Positions 16,060 to 24,126 of a stretch of DNA of 64,000 nt are shown here, piece by piece; positions within the stretch are counted from its first letter, which is position 1; every line of letters begins with the position of its first letter. Source of the stretch: Nocardioides sp. zg-1308 (GTDB lineage Bacteria; Actinomycetota; Actinomycetes; Propionibacteriales; Nocardioidaceae). Location: the NCBI RefSeq assembly GCF_013155375.1, contig NZ_JABJQY010000004.1, positions 62,001 through 126,000 on the forward strand, written 5' to 3'. The notes beneath the pieces are model-generated. The model searched no databases and had not been told where the DNA came from. It was given only the letters and a program-made list of their open reading frames with translations. The position numbers were made by a program, and so were the translations under genes.

Positions 16060-17694
16060 ATGGTCAGCAAGCGTGCTCGACGATCTCTCGGCGTAGCCAC
16101 AGCCAGTCTGATGGTCGCCTCTGCCGGTGCGGTGATACCGGTGACGGCGTCGTCCTCGGCCGCGGCACCCGCCGGCAAGGCGTGTGACAGCCGCAACAAC
16201 AACAGCTACTCCAAGCTGCTCGAGTGCGTCTCGGCGGAAGGTGTCACCAAGCACCTCGAGGCCTTCCAGGCCATCGCCGACGCCAACGGCGGCACCCGAG
16301 CCACCGAGACCCCCGGCTACCGGGCGAGCGTCGACTACGTGGTCGAGGTCCTCGAGAAGTCGGGCTGGTCGGCCGACGTCGTGCCGTTCACCTACAACGC
16401 CACCGACACGGTGCTCCAGCAGGTCGCGCCGACGCAGACGGCGCACCCCCACGCCGGCGCGACCGGCACGGGTGAGGGCGACGTGACGGAAGCCGTCGTA
16501 CCGGTCGACATCAACCTGGCCGGCACCCGGCAGAACACCAGCGGATGCGAGGACGCCGACTTCGCCGGCTTCCCGGCCGGCTCCATCGCGCTCCTCCAGC
16601 GCGGTGGCCCCCCGGCGCCCGCACCCACGTGCTCCTTCCGGGTCAAGGCGTTGAACGCCGAGGAGGCCGGCGCCTCCGCGGTCATCATCTTCAACCAGGG
16701 CGACGCGTCCGCCGGGGATCGCTTCGGCGTGATCAGCCCGACCCTCGCCCCGACCGCCGAGGACCCGATCGTCGTCGACATCCCCGTCGTCGGCACGAGC
16801 TTCGCGGCCGGTCAGGCCCTGGCCCAGCCGGGTTCGCGGGCGCGGGTCGCCGTCGACTTCCGCGAGGTGACCGACTTCAACGTCATCGGCGAGCTGGAGG
16901 GCGAGGTCGACGACAACGTCGTCATGGCCGGCGCCCACCTCGACTCGGTGCCTGCGGGACCGGGCATCAACGACAACGGCAGCGGCTCGTCCGGGCTGCT
17001 CGACGTGGTCGAGGCCATGGGCAACTCCAAGCCCCACAACACCGTGCGCTTCGCGTGGTGGGGTGCCGAGGAGATCGGCCTGCTCGGGTCCACCGCATGG
17101 GTGGGGCAGCGGACCCAGGCCGAGAAGGACGAGATCGCGCTCTACCTCAACTTCGACATGATCGGCTCGCCGAACTACTACTTCGGTATCTACGACGCCA
17201 ACGAGTCGAGCTTCGTGGCGCCCGTGCCGGTGCCCGAGGGCTCGGAGCACATCGAGGGGACGCTGGAGTCGTTCTACACCGTGCGCAGCGAGCCGTACGA
17301 CGACTCGGCCTTCAGCGGACGCAGCGACTACCAGGCCTTCATCAACAACGGCATCCCGTCCGGCGGCCTCTTCACGGGCGCGGAGGTCGTCAAGACCCCG
17401 CAGCAGCAGGCGATCTGGGGTGGTGTCGCCGGTGAGTCCTTCGACCAGTGCTACCACCTGGCCTGCGACACGATCGACAACGTCAACCAGAAGGCGCTCG
17501 ACGTCAACTCCGACGCCGTCGCGTTCGCCGTGCTCACCTACGCCTACTCGACCGAGGGCGTCAACGGTGTGCCGGGTCGCAAGGTGCCGGGCAAGTTCAC
17601 CATCCCGGCTCCCGCCGGTCCGGAGCACACCTTCGCCGGGCCCCTCGGTGGCGACGACGGCCACGACCACGACCACGAGGCCGAGGCCAGCTGA
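16060..17694 (+). CDS. Secreted M28-family metallopeptidase with PA domain
   Basis: 544-residue exported aminopeptidase-like enzyme. ATG 16060 sits behind AAAGGAG and begins a signal peptide (MVSKRARRSLGVATASLMVA, then ...VTASSSAAAPAG). Residues about 130-270 are a protease-associated insert ('SFRVKALNAEEAGASAVIIF'). The two-zinc M28 core follows: His and Asp in 'GAHLDSV', bridging Asp in 'GINDNGSGSSG', catalytic Glu pair in 'WGAEEIGLLGS', Asp in 'NFDMIGSPN' and the last His in 'CYHLACDT'. It would trim N-terminal residues from extracellular peptides. The C-terminus ends in an acidic His tail (GHDHDHEAEAS), perhaps assisting zinc loading. Monocistronic with its own strong terminator. Confidence 0.92.
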   Translation: MVSKRARRSLGVATASLMVASAGAVIPVTASSSAAAPAGKACDSRNNNSYSKLLECVSAEGVTKHLEAFQAIADANGGTRATETPGYRASVDYVVEVLEKSGWSADVVPFTYNATDTVLQQVAPTQTAHPHAGATGTGEGDVTEAVVPVDINLAGTRQNTSGCEDADFAGFPAGSIALLQRGGPPAPAPTCSFRVKALNAEEAGASAVIIFNQGDASAGDRFGVISPTLAPTAEDPIVVDIPVVGTSFAAGQALAQPGSRARVAVDFREVTDFNVIGELEGEVDDNVVMAGAHLDSVPAGPGINDNGSGSSGLLDVVEAMGNSKPHNTVRFAWWGAEEIGLLGSTAWVGQRTQAEKDEIALYLNFDMIGSPNYYFGIYDANESSFVAPVPVPEGSEHIEGTLESFYTVRSEPYDDSAFSGRSDYQAFINNGIPSGGLFTGAEVVKTPQQQAIWGGVAGESFDQCYHLACDTIDNVNQKALDVNSDAVAFAVLTYAYSTEGVNGVPGRKVPGKFTIPAPAGPEHTFAGPLGGDDGHDHDHEAEAS

Positions 17695-17724
17695 GGTCGC
17701 TCGGGACCTAGCCCGCAGCAGCAT

Positions 17725-17769
17725 CGTCCGGCCGGGGAGGGCGACACAGTCGCCCACCCCGGCCGGACG
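17725..17769 (+). terminator. Very strong hairpin terminator
   Basis: Arms 'CGTCCGGCCGGGG-A-GGGCGAC' and its complement (17725-17745 and 17749-17769) pair over 20 bp with one A-A mismatch and a 3-nt loop, 30 nt downstream of the M28 peptidase stop. Confidence 0.9.
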
Positions 17770-17837
17770 TCGTTCTGCCTGACCATCGCTCGAGGACGGT
17801 AGAGACTGCGCCGTCCTCGGCGTGCGAAACTCAGCGG

Positions 17838-17921
17838 ATGGCGCCCACCGATGACGAGAAGTGGCTCGCACGGAACGGCGCCGGGCTCGACGACCCCGGA
17901 TCTCGGAACCAGGGGCGGTAG
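17838..17921 (+). CDS. Possible 27-residue leader peptide abutting the PASTA gene
   Basis: ATG at 17838 opens a 27-codon frame (MAPTDDEKWLARNGAGLDDP and so on) whose TAG at 17919-17921 directly touches the ATG of the PASTA-protein gene at 17922. There is no clear ribosome site before it, so translation is doubtful. The stop-to-start junction and acidic, protein-like composition are the only support. It may be a vestigial 5' end of the downstream gene. Confidence 0.25.
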   Translation: MAPTDDEKWLARNGAGLDDPGSRNQGR

Positions 17922-18950
17922 ATGGACCTCGGGGACTACCGAGCTGCGCGCCACCGGCGACTCGTCGAGATGGCGACCGAGCTCGGCGTGCCGGCGGACC
18001 AGGCCGCGGAGGTGGCCGATCGTGTGATCGAGGACCAGCGGCGCCTCATCGTTCGATCTGCCGACCCCGACGAGGTCGTCGTTCCCGCGCTCCGGGAGGA
18101 GGTGCTCGGCCGGCGGTCCCGCGGCCCCTCGCTCGCGGTCTTGGTGCTCGTCGCTGTCGTCGCGGCGGCGTTCGCGGTCGCGATCGTGACCGGCGCGCCC
18201 GACCGCGAGGAGGTCGAGCGGAGGGCCGCGACGGTGCCTGCCCTCGTGGGCCTCACCTCCGCCGAGGCCGTCAGCGCGCTGGGGCGCGCCGGGATCGCGA
18301 CCCGGGTGGACCCGGTGCCCCAGTGCGACCCGGCCGGGCAGGTGCTGGGGTCCGTGCCGCCGTCCGGCGACACGGTCGGGCCCGACGAGGTCGTGGTCGT
18401 CATCGCGACGGCGACGCCGTCGTGGCGCTGTCCTGCCGACGCCGCCGGCCGCGTCCAGGCGTGGGCGTTCCTGCGCTTCCTCGTCTCCGGCTCGGCCCGC
18501 CCGCGCCTCGCGCCCGAGGTGCGGCTCTACGTCGACGGCGAGGCGGCCGGGTCGGCCGACGGGACCCAGTCGGCCACCTCGCCCGACTGGCGTCGGCGCC
18601 TGCGCGACCCCGTCGTGGCCTACGCGGTGCGCCCCGTGGCCAACGACCTGGGGCAGCCGGTCGTCTCGATCACGCGTGGGTCGCCACCGCCCACCACGTG
18701 CGGCGTCCCCACCCCGAGCCCGTCCGGCGTCGCTGGGGCTCCCACCCGAGTGGTGCTCACCGCCAGCGGCGCACGACGCGGCGACGGACCGGGGGACGGA
18801 CCTGAGCTCGGGTGCCAGCTCACGATCGACCTGTTCGAGGACGACGAGGGAGCCATCGCAGTCGTCTCCGTGACCCTTCCGGGCGGCAGTGGTCTCGGAC
18901 CGCCGTCCTGGGTGCGGACCCGCGACGACCAGGACGCACTCGACGACTGA
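17922..18950 (+). CDS. Membrane-anchored PASTA-domain protein
   Basis: 342-residue protein. Residues 1-65 are a charged cytoplasmic segment, about 66-91 a single transmembrane helix (LAVLVLVAVVAAAFAVAIVT), and about 100-166 one PASTA domain ('ATVPALVGLTSAEAVSALGR', 'SVPPSGDTVGPDEVVVVIAT'), so the C-terminal part lies outside the cell. PASTA domains bind muropeptides or beta-lactams and usually sit on PknB kinases or PBPs. Here there is no kinase or transpeptidase. The remaining 170 residues are beta-rich with several cysteines and no recognised family. A ribosome site (AGGGGCGG) precedes ATG 17922. Probably senses or binds peptidoglycan. Confidence 0.75.
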   Translation: MDLGDYRAARHRRLVEMATELGVPADQAAEVADRVIEDQRRLIVRSADPDEVVVPALREEVLGRRSRGPSLAVLVLVAVVAAAFAVAIVTGAPDREEVERRAATVPALVGLTSAEAVSALGRAGIATRVDPVPQCDPAGQVLGSVPPSGDTVGPDEVVVVIATATPSWRCPADAAGRVQAWAFLRFLVSGSARPRLAPEVRLYVDGEAAGSADGTQSATSPDWRRRLRDPVVAYAVRPVANDLGQPVVSITRGSPPPTTCGVPTPSPSGVAGAPTRVVLTASGARRGDGPGDGPELGCQLTIDLFEDDEGAIAVVSVTLPGGSGLGPPSWVRTRDDQDALDD

Positions 18951-18978
18951 CCGCTGGTGCTCGTGCGCCGAGGCACGG

Positions 18979-19353
18979 TCAGGTGCGCTTCTCGCACTCC
19001 CGGAGCTTCTCGGTCTGGCACACGTCGAACCCGCCCGAACGCCCCATCACGATGTCCTTGCCCGCCTTGGTGGCCGTCACCCGGGAACGGCTCAGGTCGG
19101 CGCGCACCCGGTCATGGCCGCCGAGCTCGAGCAGCAGCTCGTTGCGCCCGCCGTCACCCTTGAGCCGTGTCGACCTCCCTCCCAGGCTGTTCGACTCGTA
19201 GGAGTCCTTGCCGCCGCGGAGGGCGACGTCACGGTCGTACGTCGTCGGCGCGACGACCTTGACGTGCTCGGTGCCGCTGGTGCCGCGGAACGTGAACCGC
19301 CCGCGCTCGGCCGACGTGGTGAAGACCAACGGTCGAACTGGCAGGCGGAGCAT
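18979..19353 (-). pseudogene. 3' remnant of a secreted beta-rich (RTX-like) protein
   Basis: The frame ending at 18979 encodes 124 residues resembling the C-terminal part of actinobacterial secreted calcium-binding or beta-roll proteins ('FRGTSGTEHVKVVAPTTYDR', 'LRGGKDSYES', 'LGGHDRV'). It has no signal peptide, no ribosome site before the first ATG (19353) and no Gly-Asp nonapeptides of an intact protein. It ends in two Cys (DVCQ, RECEKRT). I read it as a truncated remnant; a short intact unknown protein is the alternative. Confidence 0.4.
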
Positions 19354-19404
19354 CGTGTCGGCGCCGGATCGAGGTGCGTAGCGACTCAGCTCGTGCGCTC
19401 AGCG

Positions 19405-19424
19405 CGCCAGATCCGGACGTCGGA
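19405..19424 (+). repeat. Interspersed repeat copy 1 (right half)
   Basis: Contains CAGATCCGGACGT, the core of the right module (consensus GATCGCGGCAGATCCGGACG). It lies in the gap between the remnant at 18979-19353 and the next gene. First copy of the family seen in the window. Confidence 0.6.
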
Positions 19425-19455
19425 ACATAGGGTGGGCCCAGATGGGAGGTCACTG

Positions 19456-19971
19456 ATGAGCGGTCCGGTTCAAGCCCGGCAAACGTTCGTGACGGTGCTG
19501 GTTGCGCTGGTTGTCGCGATGCTTCCGGGCGCCCCGGCCGCGGCCGGACAGCCACGCGCAGTCGCACGCGTCTGTCCGGAGACGGAGTCTTCGAAGGAGG
19601 TTCTCGCCTCGTCGGTGACGGTGCGATTGACAGAGGTGGAGATGCTCCGCGTGACGCGCGCTGGCCCAGGATTCACAGCGAATGCTCGGGTGCTGAGACA
19701 CGGCACCGCCACAGCGTCCGTGACGGTGACCAGTGATGTGTGCCCGGACGGGGTGTCCAACCCCGCAACGGCGACGAGGCGGCTGAATCGGTCCGTGTCA
19801 CGCCGGGCGACGGTCCGAAACCGGACGGCAGCATCCAGTTCGCTCGCGACCCATCTGGCTCTGACGGCCGCGAAGGACAAGGCGCGCGAGCGCATGCGCA
19901 AGGCGCTCATCGTGGCGGCGACCCGGCAAGCGAGGGACGAGGCTTCGGACGTGTCGAGCTCCGGACCGTAG
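19456..19971 (+). CDS. Secreted protein of unknown function
   Basis: 171-residue protein from ATG 19456 (GGGAGG upstream). A signal peptide (FVTVLVALVVAMLPGAPAAA-GQ) is followed by a mature, Thr/Val/Arg-rich domain with two cysteines (ARVCPETE, SDVCPDG) and a basic helical tail ('KDKARERMRKALIVAATRQA'). I do not recognise a family. Codon choice is slightly less G/C-biased than in the core genes around it, as for other small genes up to 32 kb, which suggests transferred DNA. Confidence 0.6.
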   Translation: MSGPVQARQTFVTVLVALVVAMLPGAPAAAGQPRAVARVCPETESSKEVLASSVTVRLTEVEMLRVTRAGPGFTANARVLRHGTATASVTVTSDVCPDGVSNPATATRRLNRSVSRRATVRNRTAASSSLATHLALTAAKDKARERMRKALIVAATRQARDEASDVSSSGP

Positions 19972-20120
19972 TGGTGGGCCTCGAGACGCTTCCGTCGCAG
20001 CGGTGCCAAACCGCAGTGACGCACCCGGGCCGCAGGGCTTCCGGATCTCGGGCTGGGGCGATCTCACAGGCGGCGATATGAGTGGCGTCGCGATCGCTCA
20101 CCGGGTGGGCCGAATGCCCT

Positions 20121-20735
20121 CTACGCGTCAGCCGCTTCCCGGGTAGCCACACGTAGGTGGTGAACGATCCGGCCGAGGCTTCGAGCTCTGAAGTACGCGG
20201 CGGGATCTTGTCGGTACAAGTCCCAGGAAGCCGACTCATCCAAGACAGCACGGAGTTCTTCGAGCGCTGCGTCGTCGTCGGGTGAGAACTTCGATGAGAG
20301 CGCCAGATCGGCAAGTTCCCTCACCAGGCGCTCCTGGTCACTGCTCGAGTGACCGTCCCCGGTGAGCCTCCTCCAACGGCCGACGGCGAACAAGGCTGCC
20401 TCTCTCTGGCGCCCGTGCCAGGTCGTGAGCGCGTTGGGATTGGGGTCGCTCCGTCGCGGAACCCGTTGCCCGGCGCGCTTTGCGGACCGCCGCTCTGCCG
20501 CATAACTACCTAGTTCTTCCTGCCACAGGGAGTGCGCCTGCCGGAGCACCGCAACCGCCGCGACAAGGGCAGCTTCGTTCGACCGGTAAGGCCCAGCGGT
20601 CGACTCCAGGTAGTCAAGGGTCGCGTGGCAGCCGATCGGGGAGTACTTCTCCGCGCATTGGTGCAAGGCGATCACCCGGGCGCCCATCGGCAGGGCGCTG
20701 GACTGAGCCCTTCTCGCCGCCTGCTGGAAGGTCAC
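20121..20735 (-). CDS. Hypothetical protein
   Basis: 204-residue helical, charged protein with no recognised domain ('RVIALHQCAEKYSPIGCHAT', 'REAALFAVGRWRRLTG', 'ASWDLYRQDPAAYFRARSLG'). GTG 20735 is the first start of the frame but lacks a good ribosome site; ATG 20687 is an alternative. The sequence looks cytoplasmic. It lies among repeat copies in the accessory segment, on the opposite strand to its left neighbour. Function unknown. Confidence 0.5.
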   Translation of the reverse strand: MTFQQAARRAQSSALPMGARVIALHQCAEKYSPIGCHATLDYLESTAGPYRSNEAALVAAVAVLRQAHSLWQEELGSYAAERRSAKRAGQRVPRRSDPNPNALTTWHGRQREAALFAVGRWRRLTGDGHSSSDQERLVRELADLALSSKFSPDDDAALEELRAVLDESASWDLYRQDPAAYFRARSLGRIVHHLRVATREAADA

Positions 20736-20789
20736 GATCGGATCGTATTCGTGTTGTCAGCCCACGATCGCGTCAGATGCTGCGCGTCC

Positions 20790-20810
20790 ATCGCGGCGGA
20801 TCCGGTCGTT
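20790..20810 (+). repeat. Interspersed repeat copy 2
   Basis: ATCGCGGCGGATCCGGTCGTT, matching the right module with two changes. Lies between two minus-strand small genes. Confidence 0.55.
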
Positions 20811-20814
20811 GCTG

Positions 20815-20997
20815 CTAGTCCGACAGGTCGCGCTCCCGATCCCGACGTCCTTGGTCGATCGCAACGAGGACACAGGCCGCAGCGCCCAAGGGCAGGAAGT
20901 CCAAGACCCCCACACCGTCTACGAGGTTGCTGACGAACAGCAGGGCGCCAACCACCACCACCGCAACCTGAAGCGTCCCGCGCTTCCGTGCTGACAT
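20815..20997 (-). CDS. Small two-helix membrane protein
   Basis: 60-residue protein from ATG 20997 behind GAGGGGGG. Two hydrophobic helices ('LQVAVVVVGALLFVSNLV' and 'FLPLGAAACVLVAI') are flanked by basic ends, so it is probably an integral membrane hairpin. No family recognised; similar tiny membrane proteins are frequent orphans in actinobacteria. Confidence 0.5.
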   Translation of the reverse strand: MSARKRGTLQVAVVVVGALLFVSNLVDGVGVLDFLPLGAAACVLVAIDQGRRDRERDLSD

Positions 20998-21040
20998 GAG
21001 GCCCCCCTCGGCTGAGTGCCAATCTACGCAGGCTCCCACC

Positions 21041-21080
21041 GGCAGATCGAGGCGAACTGATCGCGGCAGATCCGGACGTT
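21041..21080 (+). repeat. Interspersed repeat copy 3 (both modules)
   Basis: GGCAGATCGAGGCGAACTGA followed directly by TCGCGGCAGATCCGGACGTT: a near-complete copy with left and right modules about 20 bp apart. It lies just after the 3' end of the AceE-like gene. Confidence 0.7.
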
Positions 21081-21098
21081 GAAGCACTCCGTTCAACG
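21077..21098 (-). terminator. Hairpin overlapping the AceE-like gene stop
   Basis: CGTTGAA and TTCAACG (21077-21083, 21092-21098) form a 7-bp stem across the stop codon of the minus-strand gene and the edge of repeat copy 3. Modest strength. Confidence 0.4.
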
Positions 21099-23468
21099 CC
21101 CCAGCAGCCCGAGCGCGGCGTCCACGATGGACGCCGTGTCGAGGCCGTGCAAGGCGTAGGCGTCGGCGAGGCTGGTGGACTGTCCGAACTCGGAGACGCC
21201 GAGGCACCGGATGCGGTCCCCGCGCGCCCCGGCGAGGAACGCGAGCGTGTGCGGGTGCCCGTCCTGGACCGTGACGAGAGGCGCAGGTGCGTGGGCCGGG
21301 AACAGCTCGTCGATGACGTTGCCGTCGCGTGCAGCGCGGTTGCCGCGCTGCTGGAAGGACCGGAAGACCAGGTCGGGGCTGGTCAGGCAGACGACCCCCG
21401 TCCGGACGCCGCTCGCGGTAAGGACCCGGGTGGCGTCGATGACCTCGGGCATGAGGGCGCCAACGCCCACGAGCGTGACCTCGTCCTGGTCGGCGGGATG
21501 CTGGCTGAGGCGGTAACCGCCGGCGATGGCCTGCTGGCGACGGCGCTCGAGCAGCGCCGGCTCATCGGGCACCTCTGCGAGAGCCGGGTCCAAGGGTCGC
21601 GTGGAGAGCCGGAAGTACGACGACGTGCCACCCTCCACCCCGACGCGACTGGCCGCGTGAAGGAACGTCCATTCGAGGTCCTGGGCGAAGGCGGGCTCCC
21701 AGGCGATGCAGCCGGGTTGCTCGAGACCGATGGAGGGGGTGGTGATGGACTGGTGCGCGCCGCCCTCGGGCGCGAGGGTGACGCCGGAGGGGGTGCCGAC
21801 GAGGATGGACTGTCCGCCGGCGTAGATGCCGTACGACCACGGTTCGAGGGCGCGGCTGACGAACGGGTCGTAGATGGTCGCGACGGGGATGAGACGTTGG
21901 CCCCAGCGTGACCAGGTGGTGCCGAGCTCGCCGAGGAGGCCGACGAGGTTGACCTCGGCGATGCCGAGCTCGATGTGTTGTCCTGTCTCGCTCTCGGACC
22001 AGCGCAGGACTCGTTCGCGGTCGTCGGCGAACCAGTCGTGGCGTTCCTGGACCGACCAGACGCCGGTCTTGTTGATCCACCCTCCGAGGTTGGTCGACGA
22101 AGCGACGTCGGGACTGCAGGTCACCAGCCGGGCAGCCAGCTCCGGGGCGTCGCGCACGACGTCGGCAAGCAGCCGTCCGAGGGCGGCCTGGGTGGAGACG
22201 GGCTTGCGGTGCGGGTGCCCCAACGCCGTCGGCACCTCGACGGCTCCGGTCGTGGTGGTGGCCGGGCGGGCGAGCGCGTCGGCGCGCTGCGTGCAGAGCC
22301 GCCCGGCGGCGGTGTCGGTGGGGAACGGGGCCCACGGGTCGGTCGTGTCGATGCCGCAGACGTCGGCCAGATGGCGCATCTGCGGTTCCGTCAGCAGGGC
22401 GGAGTGATTGTTTGGGTGGCCCTCGGTGGCCAGGCCGCGGCCCTTGATGGTGTACGCGAACACGACGGTCGGGCGGTGGTCGTCGGCACCGTCGAAGGTG
22501 TCCACGAGCAGCGGCAGGTCATGCCCACCGAGGTCCCGCACCGCGTGGGCGAGGTCGTCGGTGCCGAGCGAGCCGACGAGGTTGCGCAGGGCCAAGGAGT
22601 CCTGGCCGGCCAGGATGCGCTCGGCGACCTCGCCTGCCGGGACGCGCAGCATGCGCTGGTACTCCTCGTTCGGCATCTCCTCCAGCCGCCGCCGCAGCTC
22701 GGCGCCGCCGGGTCGCTCGAACAGTTCGGAGACGAACTGGCCCCACTTGAGCGTCACGACCTGCCAGCCCGCGGCGGCAAACATGCCCTGGAGGCGTTCG
22801 ATCTGGATGTCGGGTACGACACGGTCGAGGGACTGCCGGTTGAGGTCGACGACCCACAGCAGCTCGCCGAGCGAGGCGACCTGGGGGTCCGCGACGGCCT
22901 CCCAGATGGCGCCCTCGTCGAGCTCGGCGTCGCCGAGGAGACTGACGAACCGGCCCGCGTCAGGGGTGTCGGCGAAGTGGCTGCGAGCGTAGCGGTGGGC
23001 GATGGCGGCCCACAGCGCGGCGGTGGCGCCAATGCCGACGGACCCGGTGGAGAAGTCGACGGTGTCGGGGTCCTTGAGCCGGCTGGGGTAGCTCTGGAGG
23101 CCGCCCTTGTCGCGCAGGGTCGTCAGGTAGGCCGGGTCGAGGTCGCCGAGCAGGTAGTTGATGGCGTGCAGGACCGGGGAGGCGTGCGGCTTGACCGAGA
23201 CCCGGTCCTCGCCGCGGAGCGTGTGGAACCACAGCGCGACCATGATGTCCACCATCGAGGCGGATGAGGCCTGGTGGCCGCCGACCTTCACGCCGCTGCT
23301 GTTCGGGCGGCCGCGGTTGGCGGCGTCGACGATCGCGGCCGAGAGCCAGAGCACCCGTTGGGCTACGGAGCGGAGCACATCGCCGGACTCACCGGCCCGG
23401 TCGACGGAGGTATCGGAGGTATCGGAGGTGTCGGCAGTTGTGTCGGTCGTGGTCGCCGTGGCAGGCAT
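21093..23468 (-). CDS. AceE/transketolase-like thiamine diphosphate enzyme (2-oxo acid dehydrogenase E1 type)
   Basis: 791-residue homodimeric E1 / transketolase-superfamily enzyme. ATG 23468 follows GAGGAG. After a Thr/Asp-rich head come the transketolase N-domain ('KVGGHQASSASMVDIMVALW', 'HRYARSHF') and the ThDP/Mg site (GDAELDEGAIWEA ... VDLNRQSLD). The pyrimidine domain ('HIELGIAEVNLVGLLGELG') and C-terminal domain follow. It is shorter than AceE (about 890) and no E2 or E3 genes are nearby. It could decarboxylate a 2-oxo acid such as 2-oxobutyrate made by the gamma-lyase of the divergent operon (inference). Shares the 52-bp promoter region with the XRE-cupin regulator. Confidence 0.8.
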   Translation of the reverse strand: MPATATTTDTTADTSDTSDTSVDRAGESGDVLRSVAQRVLWLSAAIVDAANRGRPNSSGVKVGGHQASSASMVDIMVALWFHTLRGEDRVSVKPHASPVLHAINYLLGDLDPAYLTTLRDKGGLQSYPSRLKDPDTVDFSTGSVGIGATAALWAAIAHRYARSHFADTPDAGRFVSLLGDAELDEGAIWEAVADPQVASLGELLWVVDLNRQSLDRVVPDIQIERLQGMFAAAGWQVVTLKWGQFVSELFERPGGAELRRRLEEMPNEEYQRMLRVPAGEVAERILAGQDSLALRNLVGSLGTDDLAHAVRDLGGHDLPLLVDTFDGADDHRPTVVFAYTIKGRGLATEGHPNNHSALLTEPQMRHLADVCGIDTTDPWAPFPTDTAAGRLCTQRADALARPATTTTGAVEVPTALGHPHRKPVSTQAALGRLLADVVRDAPELAARLVTCSPDVASSTNLGGWINKTGVWSVQERHDWFADDRERVLRWSESETGQHIELGIAEVNLVGLLGELGTTWSRWGQRLIPVATIYDPFVSRALEPWSYGIYAGGQSILVGTPSGVTLAPEGGAHQSITTPSIGLEQPGCIAWEPAFAQDLEWTFLHAASRVGVEGGTSSYFRLSTRPLDPALAEVPDEPALLERRRQQAIAGGYRLSQHPADQDEVTLVGVGALMPEVIDATRVLTASGVRTGVVCLTSPDLVFRSFQQRGNRAARDGNVIDELFPAHAPAPLVTVQDGHPHTLAFLAGARGDRIRCLGVSEFGQSTSLADAYALHGLDTASIVDAALGLLGR

Positions 23469-23491
23469 GTGGAACTCCTCGTTCGTTGCGT

Positions 23492-23517
23492 TGCACCAAG
23501 AATGCACTATGCTGCAC
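23492..23517. promoter_or_regulatory. Three phased TGCAC boxes in a divergent promoter
   Basis: TGCAC occurs at 23492, 23503 and 23513, spaced 11 and 10 bp, one helical turn each, in the 52 bp between the AceE-like gene and the XRE-cupin gene. TATGCT at 23508-23513 could be a -10 placed so that transcription starts at or near ATG 23521 (leaderless). A likely autoregulatory operator. Confidence 0.45.
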
Positions 23518-23520
23518 TTC

Positions 23521-24126
23521 ATGGACAACCGGGCGAACGAGCTTTCCGCCGCCATCGGCGGCAAGGTACGTGGTGAGCGACAGTCGCGGAAGTGGACGCT
23601 TGACCAGCTCGCCGAGGCCACCGGCGTCAGCCGCCGCATGCTCATCAACGTCGAACAGGGTTCGGCCAACCCCAGCGTCACCACGCTCCTGCGGATCAGT
23701 GACGCGCTCGGCATCGGACTGCAGGCGCTCGTGGCGGTCCCGCAGACCAAGCGCGTGAAGGTGGTTCGTAGCGGCGAGGGGGCCGCGTTGTGGACCGGTC
23801 CCGGCGGCGGCCGCGGGGTCCTGCTGGCTGGCACGACACCGCCGGACGTGCTCGAGCTGTGGGACTGGACCCTGGCGCCCGGGGACCGGCACGACAGCGA
23901 GGCCCACGTGCCTGGCACGAAGGAGATCCTCCAGGTACGTGAGGGCAGCGTCACCGTGCAGGTCGCCGACCAGGTGGAAGTCCTCGCCGTAGGCGACGCC
24001 ATCTCCTTCGCCAGCGACGTCACGCACTCCTACGCCAACGACAGCGACGAGCCGGCGCGCTTCGCGCTGACGGTGTTCGAGCCCGGCGTGGGCGCCTCAA
24101 CCACCGCGGAGCCGAGCCATGACTGA
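23521..24126 (+). CDS. XRE-family regulator with C-terminal cupin domain
   Basis: 201-residue regulator. Residues 5-70 are an XRE helix-turn-helix ('RKWTLDQLAEATGVSRRMLI', 'NVEQGSANPSVTTLLRISDA'). Residues about 110-190 are a cupin likely to bind the inducer ('VPGTKEILQVREGSVTVQV', 'VGDAISFASDVTHSYAN'). Proteins of this layout usually repress an adjacent amino-acid or amine catabolic operon until the substrate binds. No Shine-Dalgarno precedes ATG 23521, which fits a leaderless mRNA; an in-frame ATG at 23509 is possible. First gene of the seven-gene operon, overlapping the next by 8 nt, and divergent from the AceE-like gene. Confidence 0.85.
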   Translation: MDNRANELSAAIGGKVRGERQSRKWTLDQLAEATGVSRRMLINVEQGSANPSVTTLLRISDALGIGLQALVAVPQTKRVKVVRSGEGAALWTGPGGGRGVLLAGTTPPDVLELWDWTLAPGDRHDSEAHVPGTKEILQVREGSVTVQVADQVEVLAVGDAISFASDVTHSYANDSDEPARFALTVFEPGVGASTTAEPSHD

